Part shown: positions 1 through 11,693 of the stretch, one piece after another
Layout: each line of letters starts with the position of its first letter
Numbering within the stretch: the first letter of the stretch is position 1
Assembly (NCBI RefSeq): GCF_016808335.1
Contig: NC_053145.1
Span: 682,001 to 746,000, forward strand
Direction of reading: 5' to 3'
Length of the DNA: 64,000 nucleotides
Source of the DNA: Panicum virgatum
Taxonomy: Eukaryota; Streptophyta; Magnoliopsida; Poales; Poaceae
Made by a program: the position numbers and the translations under genes
The notes under the pieces: generated by a model
Told to the model about the DNA's origin: nothing
The model's database searches: none
Seen by the model: only the letters and a program-made list of their open reading frames with translations

Positions 1-114
1 GGTGCTAACTCTTGAGGGGAAACAAAAATGGGATTTTGGTCTCTCAAGTTGCTGAATAGTTGAGGGTTTAATTCAGCCTTGCCCTGCATTCTTATTTGCT
101 AGCAAAATATTCAG

Positions 115-1440
115 AGCTCCTCTCGTGCTCACATCATGCTCCTCTCGCAAGGCTTTTGAAAGGAGCCACGCCAAGGGAAAGAAGAAGGAATTATCCCCAC
201 AAGATGCTGCATTGCTGATACAGATGAGCTACAGGGCCCACCTGGCCCATCGCTCCCAGGTCCTCCGATGCCTTCGCGACCTTGCTGTGGCCAAAGCCAA
301 GCTCAAGGAGATCAGGTCCTTCTTCTACAACATCTCATACCGCCGCCGCATCGCACATGACTCTGAAGAACGCCAGAGGTTCGCTGAGAAAATCATTGTG
401 CTGCTCTTGACCGTTGATGCCCTTGAGGTAAATTCTTCACCCGTTCTATGCTACTTCAGGAATAAATGTTAATATTAAACTTGCATTCTGTGTATATTCA
501 GCATGCCAGTTGTTGATTTTTATTTATTTATTTCAGTGATGACAACTGTTCTATTGTTTATTATGGTTTACCCAAGAACCTGTCAGAACTATGCATTGTT
601 GTTTAGAGTGCTGTAAATTACCTAATGTCATCCCTGGCACTAGATGAAAGAGATGCTAACATGCTCTGCTGCATTGTCCCTATGATGGTCTCTTTCACGA
701 AATGTGTGCCTTAACTTCAAAACATATGAAACATGTCCTAGAGTTGACTTCTTGTTGACACAGTTGATTTTCTTAATATGAATATGATAATTGATGTATA
801 TATAATATGCCATGATGGACACATGACTTTCCTCAGGCATGAACAATTAGTTTGATTAAATTTGCTCTACGTAATATCCCATGGTGATTCGTTCAGGTTT
901 ATTAGTAAGGGTTCTAGCCTTTGTGGATTTTAGTTTAAATTTTGTCAGTATATTTCTCACACTCTCAGTTATTTGTACCATTAAATGTTTGCTGTTGTAG
1001 TTTAAGATCATAATCTAAGGACACAGCTACAGAGAATTCAAAATTTTATGACCTGCAAAAGGGAAAATAATCTCCTATTTGTGTTCACAGTTTGGGGTTT
1101 TATTTCCTAATCAGTTATTTCCTGTTACTGCCTTGCCATCATTGATCTGGAAAAAAATGCGAGAAGAAACAATTTAAATGATAATCCCCTTACGTTCCTG
1201 TGTCATGTGTCAATGCATTACTGTGTGCCTTACCAGGGACCGGACTTCATGGTCCGCAACGCTAAGAGATCCATGCTTGAGGAACTTGAGGGGATGCTGG
1301 AGATCGTGGACCCTCAGCCACCAGGGAAGCCAAGGACACTTAGCCGCAGGAAGTTTGATCTCCCAGAGGGTGGAGCCATCCCTAAGGAGATGAGGGATGG
1401 TGTCAAAAATGTTGTCAGAATCGTGGAGGAGGGCAAGTAA
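115..1440 (+). CDS. BAG-domain co-chaperone, 3' part only (two exons)
   Basis: This is the C-terminal part of a BAG-family molecular chaperone regulator, which would bind the Hsp70 ATPase domain as a nucleotide-exchange factor. Two exons are visible. The first runs from about 115 to 427, after a TTCAG acceptor and before a GAG|GTAAAT donor. The second is 1237-1440, after a TACCAG acceptor and ending in TAA. The junction is phase 0 and joins VDALE to GPDFMVRNAKRSM. The first exon has an IQ-like stretch (QDAALLIQMSYRAHLAHRS) followed by amphipathic BAG helices; the second finishes the BAG helix and ends in a short basic and acidic tail. An IQ motif just before a BAG domain is the arrangement of the plant calmodulin-binding BAG proteins. 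The 5' exons lie outside the window, so the start and any targeting peptide are unknown. The exact acceptor (after base 114 or 116) is uncertain. Confidence 0.85.
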
Positions 1441-1665
1441 AATGCTACCACCATCAGTGGTGGCATTGCTGAGCACACCCCTGATCAGATGTTTGCTAGA
1501 ACCTTATGTTGTATTTACTGCTAGAATGCTGTTTCTTGTAATGGTGTTGTAGCAGTCTGATCTATGTTATGTTTGGACCTGTTCCTAGGTATTTCCTTAT
1601 TCCCAGATGTCGGAGATGTGTGTAAACTAATTCACCATCCATCATGGCTGGGGTGGTGAAACTCT

Positions 1666-1671
1666 AATAAA
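1666..1671 (+). terminator. Polyadenylation signal of the BAG gene
   Basis: An AATAAA lies about 225 bp after the BAG stop codon, in AT-rich sequence, at a normal distance for a plant 3' UTR. It was assigned by position only. Confidence 0.5.
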
Positions 1672-2744
1672 TTGGCGTCAATTCATCACCGTGGTGTGTT
1701 GCCTTTCATCAGCTGCCCGAGGTTTGCTATCACTTGGGTGTTGTATATCCGGTTAGGGTACTATGTTTGTTGTCCCATCTTTTTTCTTTTCCCTTTTTTT
1801 TGCTAAGTTTTTTTTTCCTGAAAAGATTGCTAAGATTTTGTCATCCTTCAAAACTAGTATTGCGTGAAGCCGTGAAGTATCTGCTGACTGCTGTAGTCCT
1901 GTATAAACAGCAGATGTAGGCATGTGGCGGCCTAAAAAGGAAATTTGAATCGGTTTGGGGCCTGGCCAGTTTCTGTATGTCATCTGCAATTCTGCATCCG
2001 GTGGCACTGAATAGCGGACAGGCCCAACGTCCTGGCCCAGTGATATTTTAAGAAGGAAAGAAAGCATCTGCTCCCAGCAAGGCCTCCATTATCAATTCAT
2101 CTCGAGCAATTTGAGTGCATGCTCTCTTTTTTTATTTACAATACCATCTAGTCTCTCCTAGGTTGATCTTGTTTCAATGGCTAGTGTAACCACCAATACC
2201 TGATTTGAGCTAGACCATAGCTGTGTGGCGGCCACTTGCTACTTTGATTTAAAAAAGACGGTACTACTTGATAAAAAGGAAAAGGAAGACATACGACTAA
2301 TCTAATTCAGGCGGATGGTTTGCTCAAATCCTTGCGGCTTAGTTTGTGGGAGAAGAATTATATCATGGTTATGTGCATCATATATAAAGCCAACCTAAAT
2401 CCAAACAGAGGGTTGTTTCTGGTGACTTTCCTTAGCTCCAAATGCAGAAGAAATCGATGGTTTGCAGAAAGGATGGGTTCAACACTTTGAACGTGTGGGC
2501 ACAAGAGACATTGTTGAGATCCACCACTTGTCCACCACGGCACCACAGGTGCTATCACAGACTAATTAACAGGCAGGCAGAGAAACAATGTCGTTACACC
2601 TGGCCGCCAGCTAGTATTTGGCTTGCAGTTTCGTTGCTTGCTTCATGCGCTTTTCTTTCTCACGCAGTACTAGTATGCTGCTGCTGGTGGTGTTCCCTTT
2701 TCTTGTCTTGTGCAATGATTGCCTCAATATTAACAATAATCGCT
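1672..2744. other. Intergenic, no gene recognised
   Basis: AT-rich intergenic DNA after the BAG gene. The short open frames here have no recognisable domains and no coherent splice sites. Nothing functional was identified. Confidence 0.5.
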
Positions 2745-3172
2745 CTGTTGGTTTGGCTTGTCAGCCAACCAGACATCAGTACTATTCTCTCATACTAAAT
2801 CAGCACCAACCACCAGCTACTAGCCAGTCAGCAGTACTGTTCTCTCATAACAAACCAGCACCAGCCACAGCCAAGCAAACACAATGTATATAATAATGTT
2901 AGGTTTGCACTTGATCAGGACCCAGCGCCCAGTCAGATCCTTAAACAAGTGAATTATTGGGGGATGGATGGATCAATTATATTTGAGCGGGCCGGAATCT
3001 TCCATGGCTGGTTGCCTAATAAACAAGTGTATTATTGGAGATTACTTCCATATAGCTTGCTGATTTGATTTATTGTAAGAAAAAAATACTGCTGGTGGAT
3101 TGTGGCTATTTTTTTGATTTAGTATGAGAGAAAAATATTACTGGCTGGTTGGCTAACAAACCACCCGAACAG
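2745..3172. mobile_element. MITE with about 50-bp terminal inverted repeats
   Basis: The left end, starting CTGTTGGTTTGGCTTG, is an imperfect inverted copy of the right end. The right end reads AGTATGAGAGAAAAATATTA and then continues through CTGGCTGGTTGGCTAACA to CCGAACAG. The match covers about 50 bp. There is no open frame inside. A related GAGAGAAAAA-type sequence lies at about 18.6-18.74 kb. The target-site duplication is not clear, so the superfamily is not assigned. Confidence 0.65.
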
Positions 3173-3874
3173 AATTGGGTGGTCGCATTTGAGCTGGCTG
3201 ATCATGTGGCTGCCGCCAATCGAAGCGAGCCAAGCTGCTGCAGTCTGCAGAGAAGGGATTGGGTTGGATTCTACTGCATCTTCCCATCAACCAAATGGAA
3301 TTATTGGCCCGGGCCTGGACTGTCGCTTTGCCATTGCTGACATGGCAGCAATAATGTGTCATGTGCTCCAAGCTGCTGAGAGCTAAGCCTCAAGCCAAGA
3401 TTGAGGTCAGGATTCAATGCAAGCGAAGGTTCTCTTGCATTGCATGATGTGTGGTCGATGGATGAGTTGTTGACCTCAATCGTGAATGGTTTCTTCATTT
3501 CTTCACTGGGCCGGGAAATGTCCCAATCACGTCTGGTCGATCGATCTAGTGGCTGCAATTGTCACAATTTATTCTTCTCGTTCGCATTCAAGGTCGCACA
3601 AGTTATGTACTCCTTTTTCTTACTTGTGTTTGGCGTGCGCAATTATATTTATTTTCCATGTTTCTAGTACTAGGTTAGGAAAGAGAGATAAAAGATGGTT
3701 GTGCAAGCTAAATTTTCGACCAAAGACTATGTATGGCTGGCCTTGTATTTATTTCTGTTATCACTTGACCAAATAAGCTGGATGCTGGATGATGATCGAG
3801 TTGTCGATATCGGTATTCAGAATTTTTTTTGTTGAAAATTTGGTATTCAGAATCTCAGGTGCTGGATCCACCTG
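3173..3874. other. Intergenic, no gene recognised
   Basis: Unannotated sequence between a MITE and a SINE. The short frames lack domains and start or splice context. Nothing was identified. Confidence 0.45.
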
Positions 3875-4412
3875 GAGTTTATACACGCCGCCTAAGGTTG
3901 TTAGCCCGAGTGGTGCGAAGCAACCGGCGGCACTCCACAGGTGGAGGGTTCGAACCCCCACCGGAGCGAATTTCCCCGTCTGTGGGAAAAAAACCCCTCG
4001 CTGTGCTCCTGATAGCTTGGGCTGTGTAGTCAGTCTGGCCCGGTCTGGTGTCACGGTTTCCCGGCCCAGTGGGTAACAGTCCCGGCCTGGGTAACGGTTT
4101 CAGGAAATGGCATCAGACCCAAAGTCAAAAAAAGCCGGGGTTCGGGGATTTCTCGGCCTGCGTTAGAAGGCCTTCTTTTTATAAAAATGCTCGGGGGCTA
4201 GCTGTGTAGTCAGTCTGGCCCGGTCTAGTGTCACGGTTTCCCGTCCCAGTGGGTAACGGTCCCGGCCTGGGTAACGGTTTCAGGAAATGGCATCAGACCC
4301 AAAGTCAAAAAAAGCCGGGGTTCGGGGATTTCTCGGCCTACGTTAGAAGGCCTCCTTTTTATAAAAATGCTCGGGGGCAGCTAGCCCCTCGCAGATCGAG
4401 TTTATACACGCC
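3875..4412 (+). mobile_element. tRNA-derived SINE with 15-bp target-site duplications
   Basis: The 15-mer GAGTTTATACACGCC occurs at 3875-3889 and again at 4398-4412, flanking a 508-bp insert (3890-4397). About 12 bp into the insert is a pol III A box (TAGCCCGAGTGG, 3902-3913). A perfect B box (GGTTCGAACC, 3947-3956) follows about 34 bp later. That is the internal promoter layout of a tRNA-derived SINE, and the long target-site duplication fits L1-type mobilisation. The tRNA-unrelated part is mostly a 180-bp unit present twice in tandem. No family name is assigned, because the consensus could not be compared here. Confidence 0.8.
4021..4380 (+). repeat. Exact-period 180-bp tandem duplication in the SINE tail
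   Basis: Copy one is 4021-4200 and copy two is 4201-4380. Both begin GCTGTGTAGTCAGTCTGGCC and end near ATGCTCGGGGGC. They differ at about six positions and show no length difference. The repeat lies wholly inside the SINE bounded by the 15-bp duplications, so it either existed before insertion or arose afterwards by slippage. Confidence 0.9.
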
Positions 4413-5661
4413 ACACCATCAAGTGGTAATATAACCCGAACAAAAGGGCTTGTAGCCTAGTGTTTGTAAAATAAATCGAAATGGGCGCCTTTCTACCCGC
4501 CGGAATAAATTGCGCACGTGCAAGTGGTGTAACACGACGTAGGCATCGATCCACGTGGCGTGAACGCGAAAATTTATAAATCGCACATTGCCAGCACAAT
4601 TGGAGGATGACGTTGTTCGATGTAGACTCATGCATGTAGACTAGTGCCAAGTACCTGCCGAGAGGCAGAGCCACATCATCATGATCGAGTAATTATCTGA
4701 TGAAACTACTATTGAGACTGGGTCTAATAAAATCAGCCGCAGCAGTAGTACCTGCAGCTTCCCTGTTCCACTGTGTGTTTCTGTCCCTGTCTCTGTACAC
4801 GTGGAGGTCACTGATTGGCTCATTTTTAAGAGCTGGGCCCTCTAACATTTTCATTCACGATCCAATAACAAGATTAACAATGGGGAGACAAAAACGAGAC
4901 ACATCCAGAGAGACCGTAGTACATTATTGTGGCCGTGCAAATTTTAAGTGTCGACGAGTGTGTGGCGGACGGAGAACTCGAACAGTGAGAGCACGGGACG
5001 GGCGGTACCCTCCTGACGCGGCACCCTCCTCCGGAAGGACACTTGGAAAGAGGCGCAGCCACCAGTTCGATCTCCATGGTTCTGGTGCCCACTCACAGCC
5101 TAGTCAGTGTACGAGCAGGACAAGCTAGCTTAGCTTAGCAAGCAGTTAGTTGCTGGTGATGCCTTGGCTTGGTCTGCTCCATCCATCCATCCATCCATAT
5201 TTCCATGGAAAGAAGAAAGGATGATGGGTCGCCGTCGATCCCCAGCTGCATTATTGTCCGGCCTGGAGGCTGAGCTGTCCCATGCTTGCTGACTCGGCAA
5301 CAAAGCATCCATCTCTTGCTTGCCTTGCATGCCTGCTACACTATCCGTCGATAACATTGCTCTCTTAGCTTGCTGCTGATTTGGTTGCTGCAAATAATTA
5401 GCTCCACGAGATCACATTGCTCTCTTTCATTTGTTTCTTTCCCGTGCTGGTTTATATTACTGACCTTTTTGCTTGTGCCTCCATGCTAGAGCACCGCAAA
5501 TAATCCATCATTATTATTTACCGAGCTATATATCATGTATATCCTCCACATATGTAGCTCTGTGCTTCATTCTACAGCGATTTTGTTATTGTAGCTAGCG
5601 TCGTCTTTGTACTACGTGCTTATTATTAAGTAAGACACAGAAGTTTAACCTACCAGATTAA
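4413..5661. other. Intergenic, no gene recognised
   Basis: No domain-bearing frame or repeat boundary was recognised here. A short CATC microsatellite lies near 5185. Nothing else was identified. Confidence 0.45.
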
Positions 5662-5859
5662 GGATCCATTTGGCAAGGCTTTCACTGACTTCGGCCTCAC
5701 CTATTTTGCACAAATTAAGTAGTATAGGGTGAACTTAATTTGTAAGCTAAGGTAAAAATAAACTAGATGCCTGGTAAAATCACTTTTTTTTAAGCCTTAC
5801 CGGATTTAACTTCATCGGTGAAGCCGTTTTGGAAGAAGCCTTCCCAAATGGTCCTTAAA
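5662..5859. mobile_element. Small MITE
   Basis: The left end AAGGATCCATTTGGCAAGGCTT is an imperfect inverted copy of the right end AAGCCTTCCCAAATGGTCCTT. The element is about 200 bp, AT-rich inside and without a coding frame. Confidence 0.6.
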
Positions 5860-6485
5860 CTACTACATTATTTGCATGATCTAGAGACTAGAGTTGTGTG
5901 CTGCTTGGCATGCCACGTAATATAATAATTTGGTAAAAAGTTGATTTTGGCTAGTAAAAAGCTGGTTGATTCTGACTAATTCAGTAATGTCATGCGAGAG
6001 ACAATAAGTTGGAATAAGCTGAAATTAGCCGAAAGCGGACAAGCTATAAACTGGTTGATCGAAATTGAAAGTATGAGAGAAAGATGTGTCTAGAAGGTGG
6101 TAGAGCGAGGCCGACATATATGCGTGCAGCATATGGCCGGTGTCATGAGTGCTGTGGAGGTGGGATCTCACACTCCACCGTGTCCACGAGAGAGGCATGT
6201 GGATGAGGCGCCGTTCGGTGATGCGATCAATAATCATGCATGCATGCCTGTCTGCTCCCCAAATTCCGCCACTTGGCATGCATCACCAACCAAGCAACTC
6301 AATTTGCTGCGTCGGATTTGGTATCTAGTACGAAATAATAATGTGTAGTCATTGTCAATACAATGCGTGTGTGAGCCAAGGGGGAAAAAAGAGAGAGAGA
6401 GAAGAAGATGAACAAGTAATGGACCACAATAAAAGACAATAAAAATAAAAATATATAGATGAGGATTTGAACTGTATGTTCGGTT

Positions 6486-6752
6486 AGCAACTCCAGCACA
6501 CCCTTTGAACAGCCCAATATCTCAAATTTAGAGGGTTACATAGAAATTAAGATGGCACTCTATTTTTAGGAGGTATTCAAATTTTTTCCTCCACCCTCAA
6601 TTTCTATGGGGTCTCTAGGGAGCCATCTATTATAAATTACATAACAGAGTTCTATTGCTGGAGTTAAATTTGGAAACCTTAAAAAATAGAGGCAAACCCC
6701 CATTTAATATTTAGAGAGTTCGATTTAGGAGCTATTGCTGAAGTTGCTCTCA
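6486..6752. mobile_element. Small MITE with AGCAACTCCAGCA-type ends
   Basis: The left end AGCAACTCCAGCACACC pairs with the right end GGAGCTATTGCTGAAGTTGCT as imperfect terminal inverted repeats. The body of about 267 bp is AT-rich and non-coding. Confidence 0.55.
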
Positions 6753-8244
6753 CGAAAACTAAATTCGTACCGGCTATAGCTAGGTTCAACAGTTTAGAAT
6801 CTAGTAATGATGAAATTTTGGCTATATACCATTCCACGGAAATTTGAGCGATGAATAAGGGAATTGAGGTCCTCTTGTTTCGGGGAAGGAAGGAAACGGA
6901 TCGGAAGGCTAATTATATTGATGTGGGGCAGACGAGGCAGCTTGCTGATGTGGTGTTATTGTTCGTTCTACTGCTGACCAGCAGGCTGCACGAGAGATGG
7001 ACCGGGCTGGAAACCATCAGCGTCGGCTCGCTCCATTATTTGTGGGCCCCACCCCATGGAATCTAGTATCTCCCATTTATTGATTATGTAGGTCCATGTA
7101 AGCAGACCTGCGTGCTGCTAGCCAGTTGATGCACACAGTATACAAATACAAATAATACATAAAAAATAATGTGGGCTGTGGGAAGGTATACCTGGACAAA
7201 TGTGATGGACCATGATTTGAACTCCAATCCGCTAGCTCTTTCCCAAGGACACTAGCCAGCTGCACCAAGACAACTTCTCAAATTCAAATAATAATATATC
7301 TATGCTGGGATGCATAATCATCATGTACATGATACTAGTATGCATGCTTCAATCTTGAGGCCCCCTTTGGTACAGTTTCAACAATTTCACTTTGTTCGTT
7401 TGGCTGCGGCTGGTGGCTAGTGTTGATCCATGCGCATGCGTCTCCGATCGATCGCTGTGAAGGAATCAGAGATGGATGGATCCATCGGTCTAACTCGCCG
7501 CCAGATCGAGACCTGCAGCAATGGAGATAAATCATCATCCATTCTATCAGTTCACATGCATGCATGGCCGGCCAGCGCTGGCATCAGTAGTTCAGATGGC
7601 CTGATCCAGAACATGATCTGTCGATCCACCTAAGCTTCATCGATCGATCAAGCAGCATTGCAGCATCATGCTTACTAAGTACTACTAGCTAGTCGCCAAG
7701 CTAGTTTGCTGCTTGATTATCCTAATCCAGCATGGTTAATTATTAGTTGTGGCATTGCATGAATTACAGAGACCTAGCCTGGCTGAGAATTTTCATTATC
7801 TAGATCTCAATTCGTAAGCCTTTCAGAATTTGACACAACATCCGTCAGGCAGAGCAGGACGAACAGAAAACAACTGACGGAGATGCATGTACTGCCAGTA
7901 GTACCGGCCTGCTGCTATCTAGCTGGTAGTTCTGGAGGAACATGCCGTCATGTTAACCAAGTGTTATTCTTGTGTGGATCGGAGAAGCAGCAGGACATGG
8001 TGCATGTGAAGAACCAACAAGTGGAACCGCATCACATACACGGTCTCTTGGCGTGTACGAGTACAAGAAGAATCAACGGCGACGGGATCGCAGGGGCGGG
8101 CCCCAGGGGACAGACAGAGAGAAAGGGAGCCCAATGGGGCCGTGCCATGTGCCGGCCAGCCCAAGGGTCCCGCCCCGCCCCGTCTCGCCATTAGAGGGGG
8201 AGCGCGGAGAGAGATCGGCCACCGATCCCCCCTCCCCGCCCACT
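6753..8244. other. Invertase upstream region, no gene recognised
   Basis: About 1.5 kb of non-coding sequence before the invertase TATA box. It has several GATC and CATGCATG clusters but no transposon ends or coherent reading frame. It presumably holds the invertase promoter. Confidence 0.4.
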
Positions 8245-8252
8245 TATAAATA
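8245..8252 (+). promoter_or_regulatory. TATA box of the vacuolar invertase gene
   Basis: TATAAATA sits in a GC-rich context about 190 bp before the invertase ATG. That places transcription start near 8280 and gives a 5' leader of roughly 160 nt. Confidence 0.65.
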
Positions 8253-8442
8253 CCATCTCGACGAGCGCTTAGCCCTCCACCACACGCCGAGGCTTGCTCT
8301 TCTTCTTCTTCTTGTTGTTGTTGATAGAAAAATAGAATTCAGGGGCAGCCGGGGCCCGAGATCGGCGAGGCCGGCCGTGCTTGCTGCTCGCGCCATTGAC
8401 ACATCGTCCATCTGCTAGCGCAGAGGTAGCGAGGTAGTAGCA

Positions 8443-11400
8443 ATGGAGACCCGGGACAGCGCCCCCTCCACCACGCCGCTCCCCTACTCCTACTCGCCGC
8501 TGCCGGCCGCCGACGCCGCCTCCGCCGAGGTCTCCGGCGCCCGCGCCCGCCGGAGGCCGCTCTGCGCCGCCGCGCTCGTGCTGTCCGCCGCGCTGCTGCT
8601 CCTCGCCGTCGCGGCGCTGGCCGGCGTCCGCATCGCGCCCCCGCGGCCCATCGCGGTGGGAGAGACGGCGGCGGCGGCGAGGAGCAGGGGCCCCGCGGCC
8701 GGCGTGTCGGAGAAGACGTCCGGCGCGTCGGGGGTGCTGCTTGGCGAGGGCGGCGGCAACGCCTTCCCCTGGAGCAACGCGATGCTGCAATGGCAGCGCA
8801 CGGGATTCCACTTCCAGCCGCACAAGAACTGGATGAACGATCCCAACGGTAAGCCGAGATTCCTGACTGATTCATTCATTGATTGATTTCTCTCTTTAAT
8901 TTCTACCCATCAGTTCCTCCCTTGTTTGTTTGTTTGTTTCATCATTGATCATTAATTATACTAGCTACATTGCTGCCATTGATCATTGGATCCTGAAACC
9001 AATTCATTTCAAGTTCAGTTCATAGGCCAGATTAGATAAGATAATAGTCTGTTCGACGCGCTTGCTTCCTCCCCCATCCTAATCCAACTAGGATGCAGGG
9101 CCCACCTGCGTATGCAGCATGCAAGGGTTTTCTGTTTTTTTTTTTCTTTTCCTTTTTTTTTCTCAAGGCTACGAAGGCTGTTGTGGCCTGTTGGATGGGC
9201 CCTCATTTCATCCATCCACGTGTTCGTTGCTTTACAAATTCTGGTCTTCTTCTTCTTCTTAAAAAAAAAATACAAATTCTGGTGGCTCCAATACATACTA
9301 CTTGTGGTTGTGGATACTAGCGTCTATGGGCCCACACACCCCGTGGTATTGGGGATTCCAACCACCTACCGGCCGGTTCCTGCTGCTTTTTCTCATCAAT
9401 TGCCTTGTCACGCCCACGTGGCCACGTGTAACACAATTATACATTGTTGTTACGTTGTCCTCATCATCATCACTTCAAATTCATATAATTATTATTTTTG
9501 CGGGTATATATATATATATATGCAAATTCATCATATTAATTATTAGGATTTAGTTGTTGCAAAAATCAATCAAATGAAAAAATAAAACCCAAATAAAAAT
9601 GCAAACGCAGGCCCTGTGTACTACAAGGGTTGGTACCACCTCTTCTACCAGTACAACCCCGACGGCGCCATCTGGGGCAACAAGATCGCGTGGGGCCACG
9701 CCGTGTCCCGCGACCTGGTCCACTGGCGCCACCTCCCGCTCGCCATGGTGCCCGACCACTGGTACGACGCCAACGGCGTCTGGACGGGCTCCGCCACCAC
9801 CCTCCCCGACGGCCACCTCGCCATGCTCTACACCGGCTCCACCAACGAGTCGGTGCAGGTCCAGTGCCTCGCCGTGCCGGCCGACCCCGCCGACCCGCTG
9901 CTCACCAACTGGACCAAGTACGAGGGCAACCCCGTGCTGCTGCCGCCGGCGGCCATCGGCCCCAAGGACTTCCGCGACCCGACCACCGCCTGGTTCGACC
10001 CCTCGGACCGCACCTGGCGCATCGTCATCGGCTCCAAGGACGCGCACCACGCCGGCATCGCCGTCACCTACCGCACCAGGGACTTGGTGCACTTCGAGCT
10101 CCTCCCCGGCCTGCTCCACCGCGTCGAGGGCACGGGCATGTGGGAGTGCATCGACTTCTACCCCGTCGGCACCCGGGGCGACGCCTCCCGGAACGGCGTC
10201 GACATGTCGGACGCCATCTCCGAGAACGGCGTCGCCGGCGACGTGGTGCACGTCATGAAGGCCAGCATGGACGACGACCGCCACGACTACTACGCGCTGG
10301 GCCGCTACGACGCGGCGGCCAACGCCTGGACGCCGCTCGACCCGGCCAAGGACGTCGGCATCGGCCTGCGCTACGACTGGGGCAAGTTCTACGCCTCCAA
10401 GACCTTCTACGACCCGGCCAAGCGCCGCCGCGTGCTCTGGGGCTGGGTCGGCGAGACGGACTCGGAGAGAGCAGACGTCGCAAAGGGATGGGCATCCCTG
10501 CAGGTACTAGCCTGCTGCTTTCTTTCTTTCTATCGTATATTCTTTTTGTCTCATGTATATATACGTATTAGTCTATATACTGCATGCATTATTGCTACGA
10601 AGTAGAGGCATAGAGAGCAGACATGTAGGGATGGGAATGCAATCAGTCGATCATGTACTCCACAGCTGGTCCTGGTCCTGGCTACCAGGCTGCTGCTGAG
10701 ATACATACAACCAACACTAATAACAATAATGAAGTTAGTTGTTACTAGTATTCACTGTCAACATGCATGATGCGGTGGCTCATGTGCAGCCAGCCATGTG
10801 CATGCACAGCTCCAGTTGCAAATATATACATATTATTATCACACAAGAAATTAAGAGAGCGAGGTGTTAATTATTAGGTAGCTAGCTAGTGAACAATAAT
10901 CCTCCCCTGTTCTGTTCTGTTCTGTTTTTTAGTTGCTGTCATGAGTCAGAGACATGTGGGGCAAGGCAATATAATAATTAATTAATTAATTAACTGTATG
11001 TGCCTTTCGGCGCAGTCGATCCCCCGCACGGTGCTGCTGGACACCAAGACCGGCAGCAACCTCCTGCAGTGGCCCGTCGAGGAGGTCGAGACGCTGCGCA
11101 CCAACTCCACCGACCTCAGCGGCATCACCATCGACCACGGCTCCGTGTTCCCGCTCAACCTCCACCGCGCCACGCAGCTCGACATCGTCGCCGAGTTCGA
11201 GGTCGACCGCCGCGCCGTCATGGCGCTCAACGAGGCCGACGTCGGCTACAACTGCAGCACCAGCGGCGGCGCCGCCAGCCGGGGCGCGCTCGGCCCCTTC
11301 GGGCTGCTCGTCCTCGCCGACAAGCGCCTCCGCGAGCAGACGGCCGTCTACTTCTACGTGGCCAAGGGGCTGGACGGCGGCCTCACCACGCACTTCTGCC

Positions 11401-11693
11401 AGGACGAGTCGCGCTCCTCCTCCGCCAACGACATCGTCAAGCGCGTCGTGGGCAGCGCCGTCCCGGTGCTCGGCGGCGAGACGCTGTCGCTCCGGGTGCT
11501 CGTGGACCACTCCATCGTCGAGAGCTTCGCGCAGGGAGGGAGGTCCACCGCCACGTCGCGCGTCTACCCGACGGAGGCCATCTACGCCAACGCCGGCGTC
11601 TACCTCTTCAACAACGCCACCGCGGCGCGCGTCACCGCCAAGACGCTCGTCGTGCACGAGATGGACTCGTCATACAACCACGACTACCTTTAA
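8443..11693 (+). CDS. Vacuolar acid invertase (beta-fructofuranosidase, GH32), three exons
   Basis: Soluble acid invertase, which hydrolyses sucrose to glucose and fructose in the vacuole. The exons are 8443-8848, 9611-10503 and 11016-11693, with phase-1 and phase-0 junctions, giving 658 aa. The N-terminus has the vacuolar-type cytosolic tail and signal anchor (hydrophobic residues about 40-65) before a propeptide. GH32 landmarks are the nucleophile motif WMNDPNG (Asp133), FRDP (Asp258) and the acid/base motif MWECIDF (Glu314). Ile sits where vacuolar forms usually have Val and cell-wall forms Pro, which supports the vacuolar class. The C-terminal beta-sandwich domain is complete and ends NHDYL. 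The usual 9-bp mini-exon for DPN is fused to exon 1, and the intron after the first base of the Gly codon is kept. A related fructan enzyme (FEH or SST) cannot be fully excluded from sequence alone. Confidence 0.93.

Noticed and set aside
3890..3970. tRNA gene suggested by A and B boxes
   Set aside because: No cloverleaf with a proper anticodon arm or acceptor stem could be drawn, and the sequence is the head of a SINE with target-site duplications.
9550..10284. Long reverse-strand and alternative-frame open frames over invertase exon 2
   Set aside because: They are shadows caused by the high GC content and strong third-position bias of the real invertase exon.
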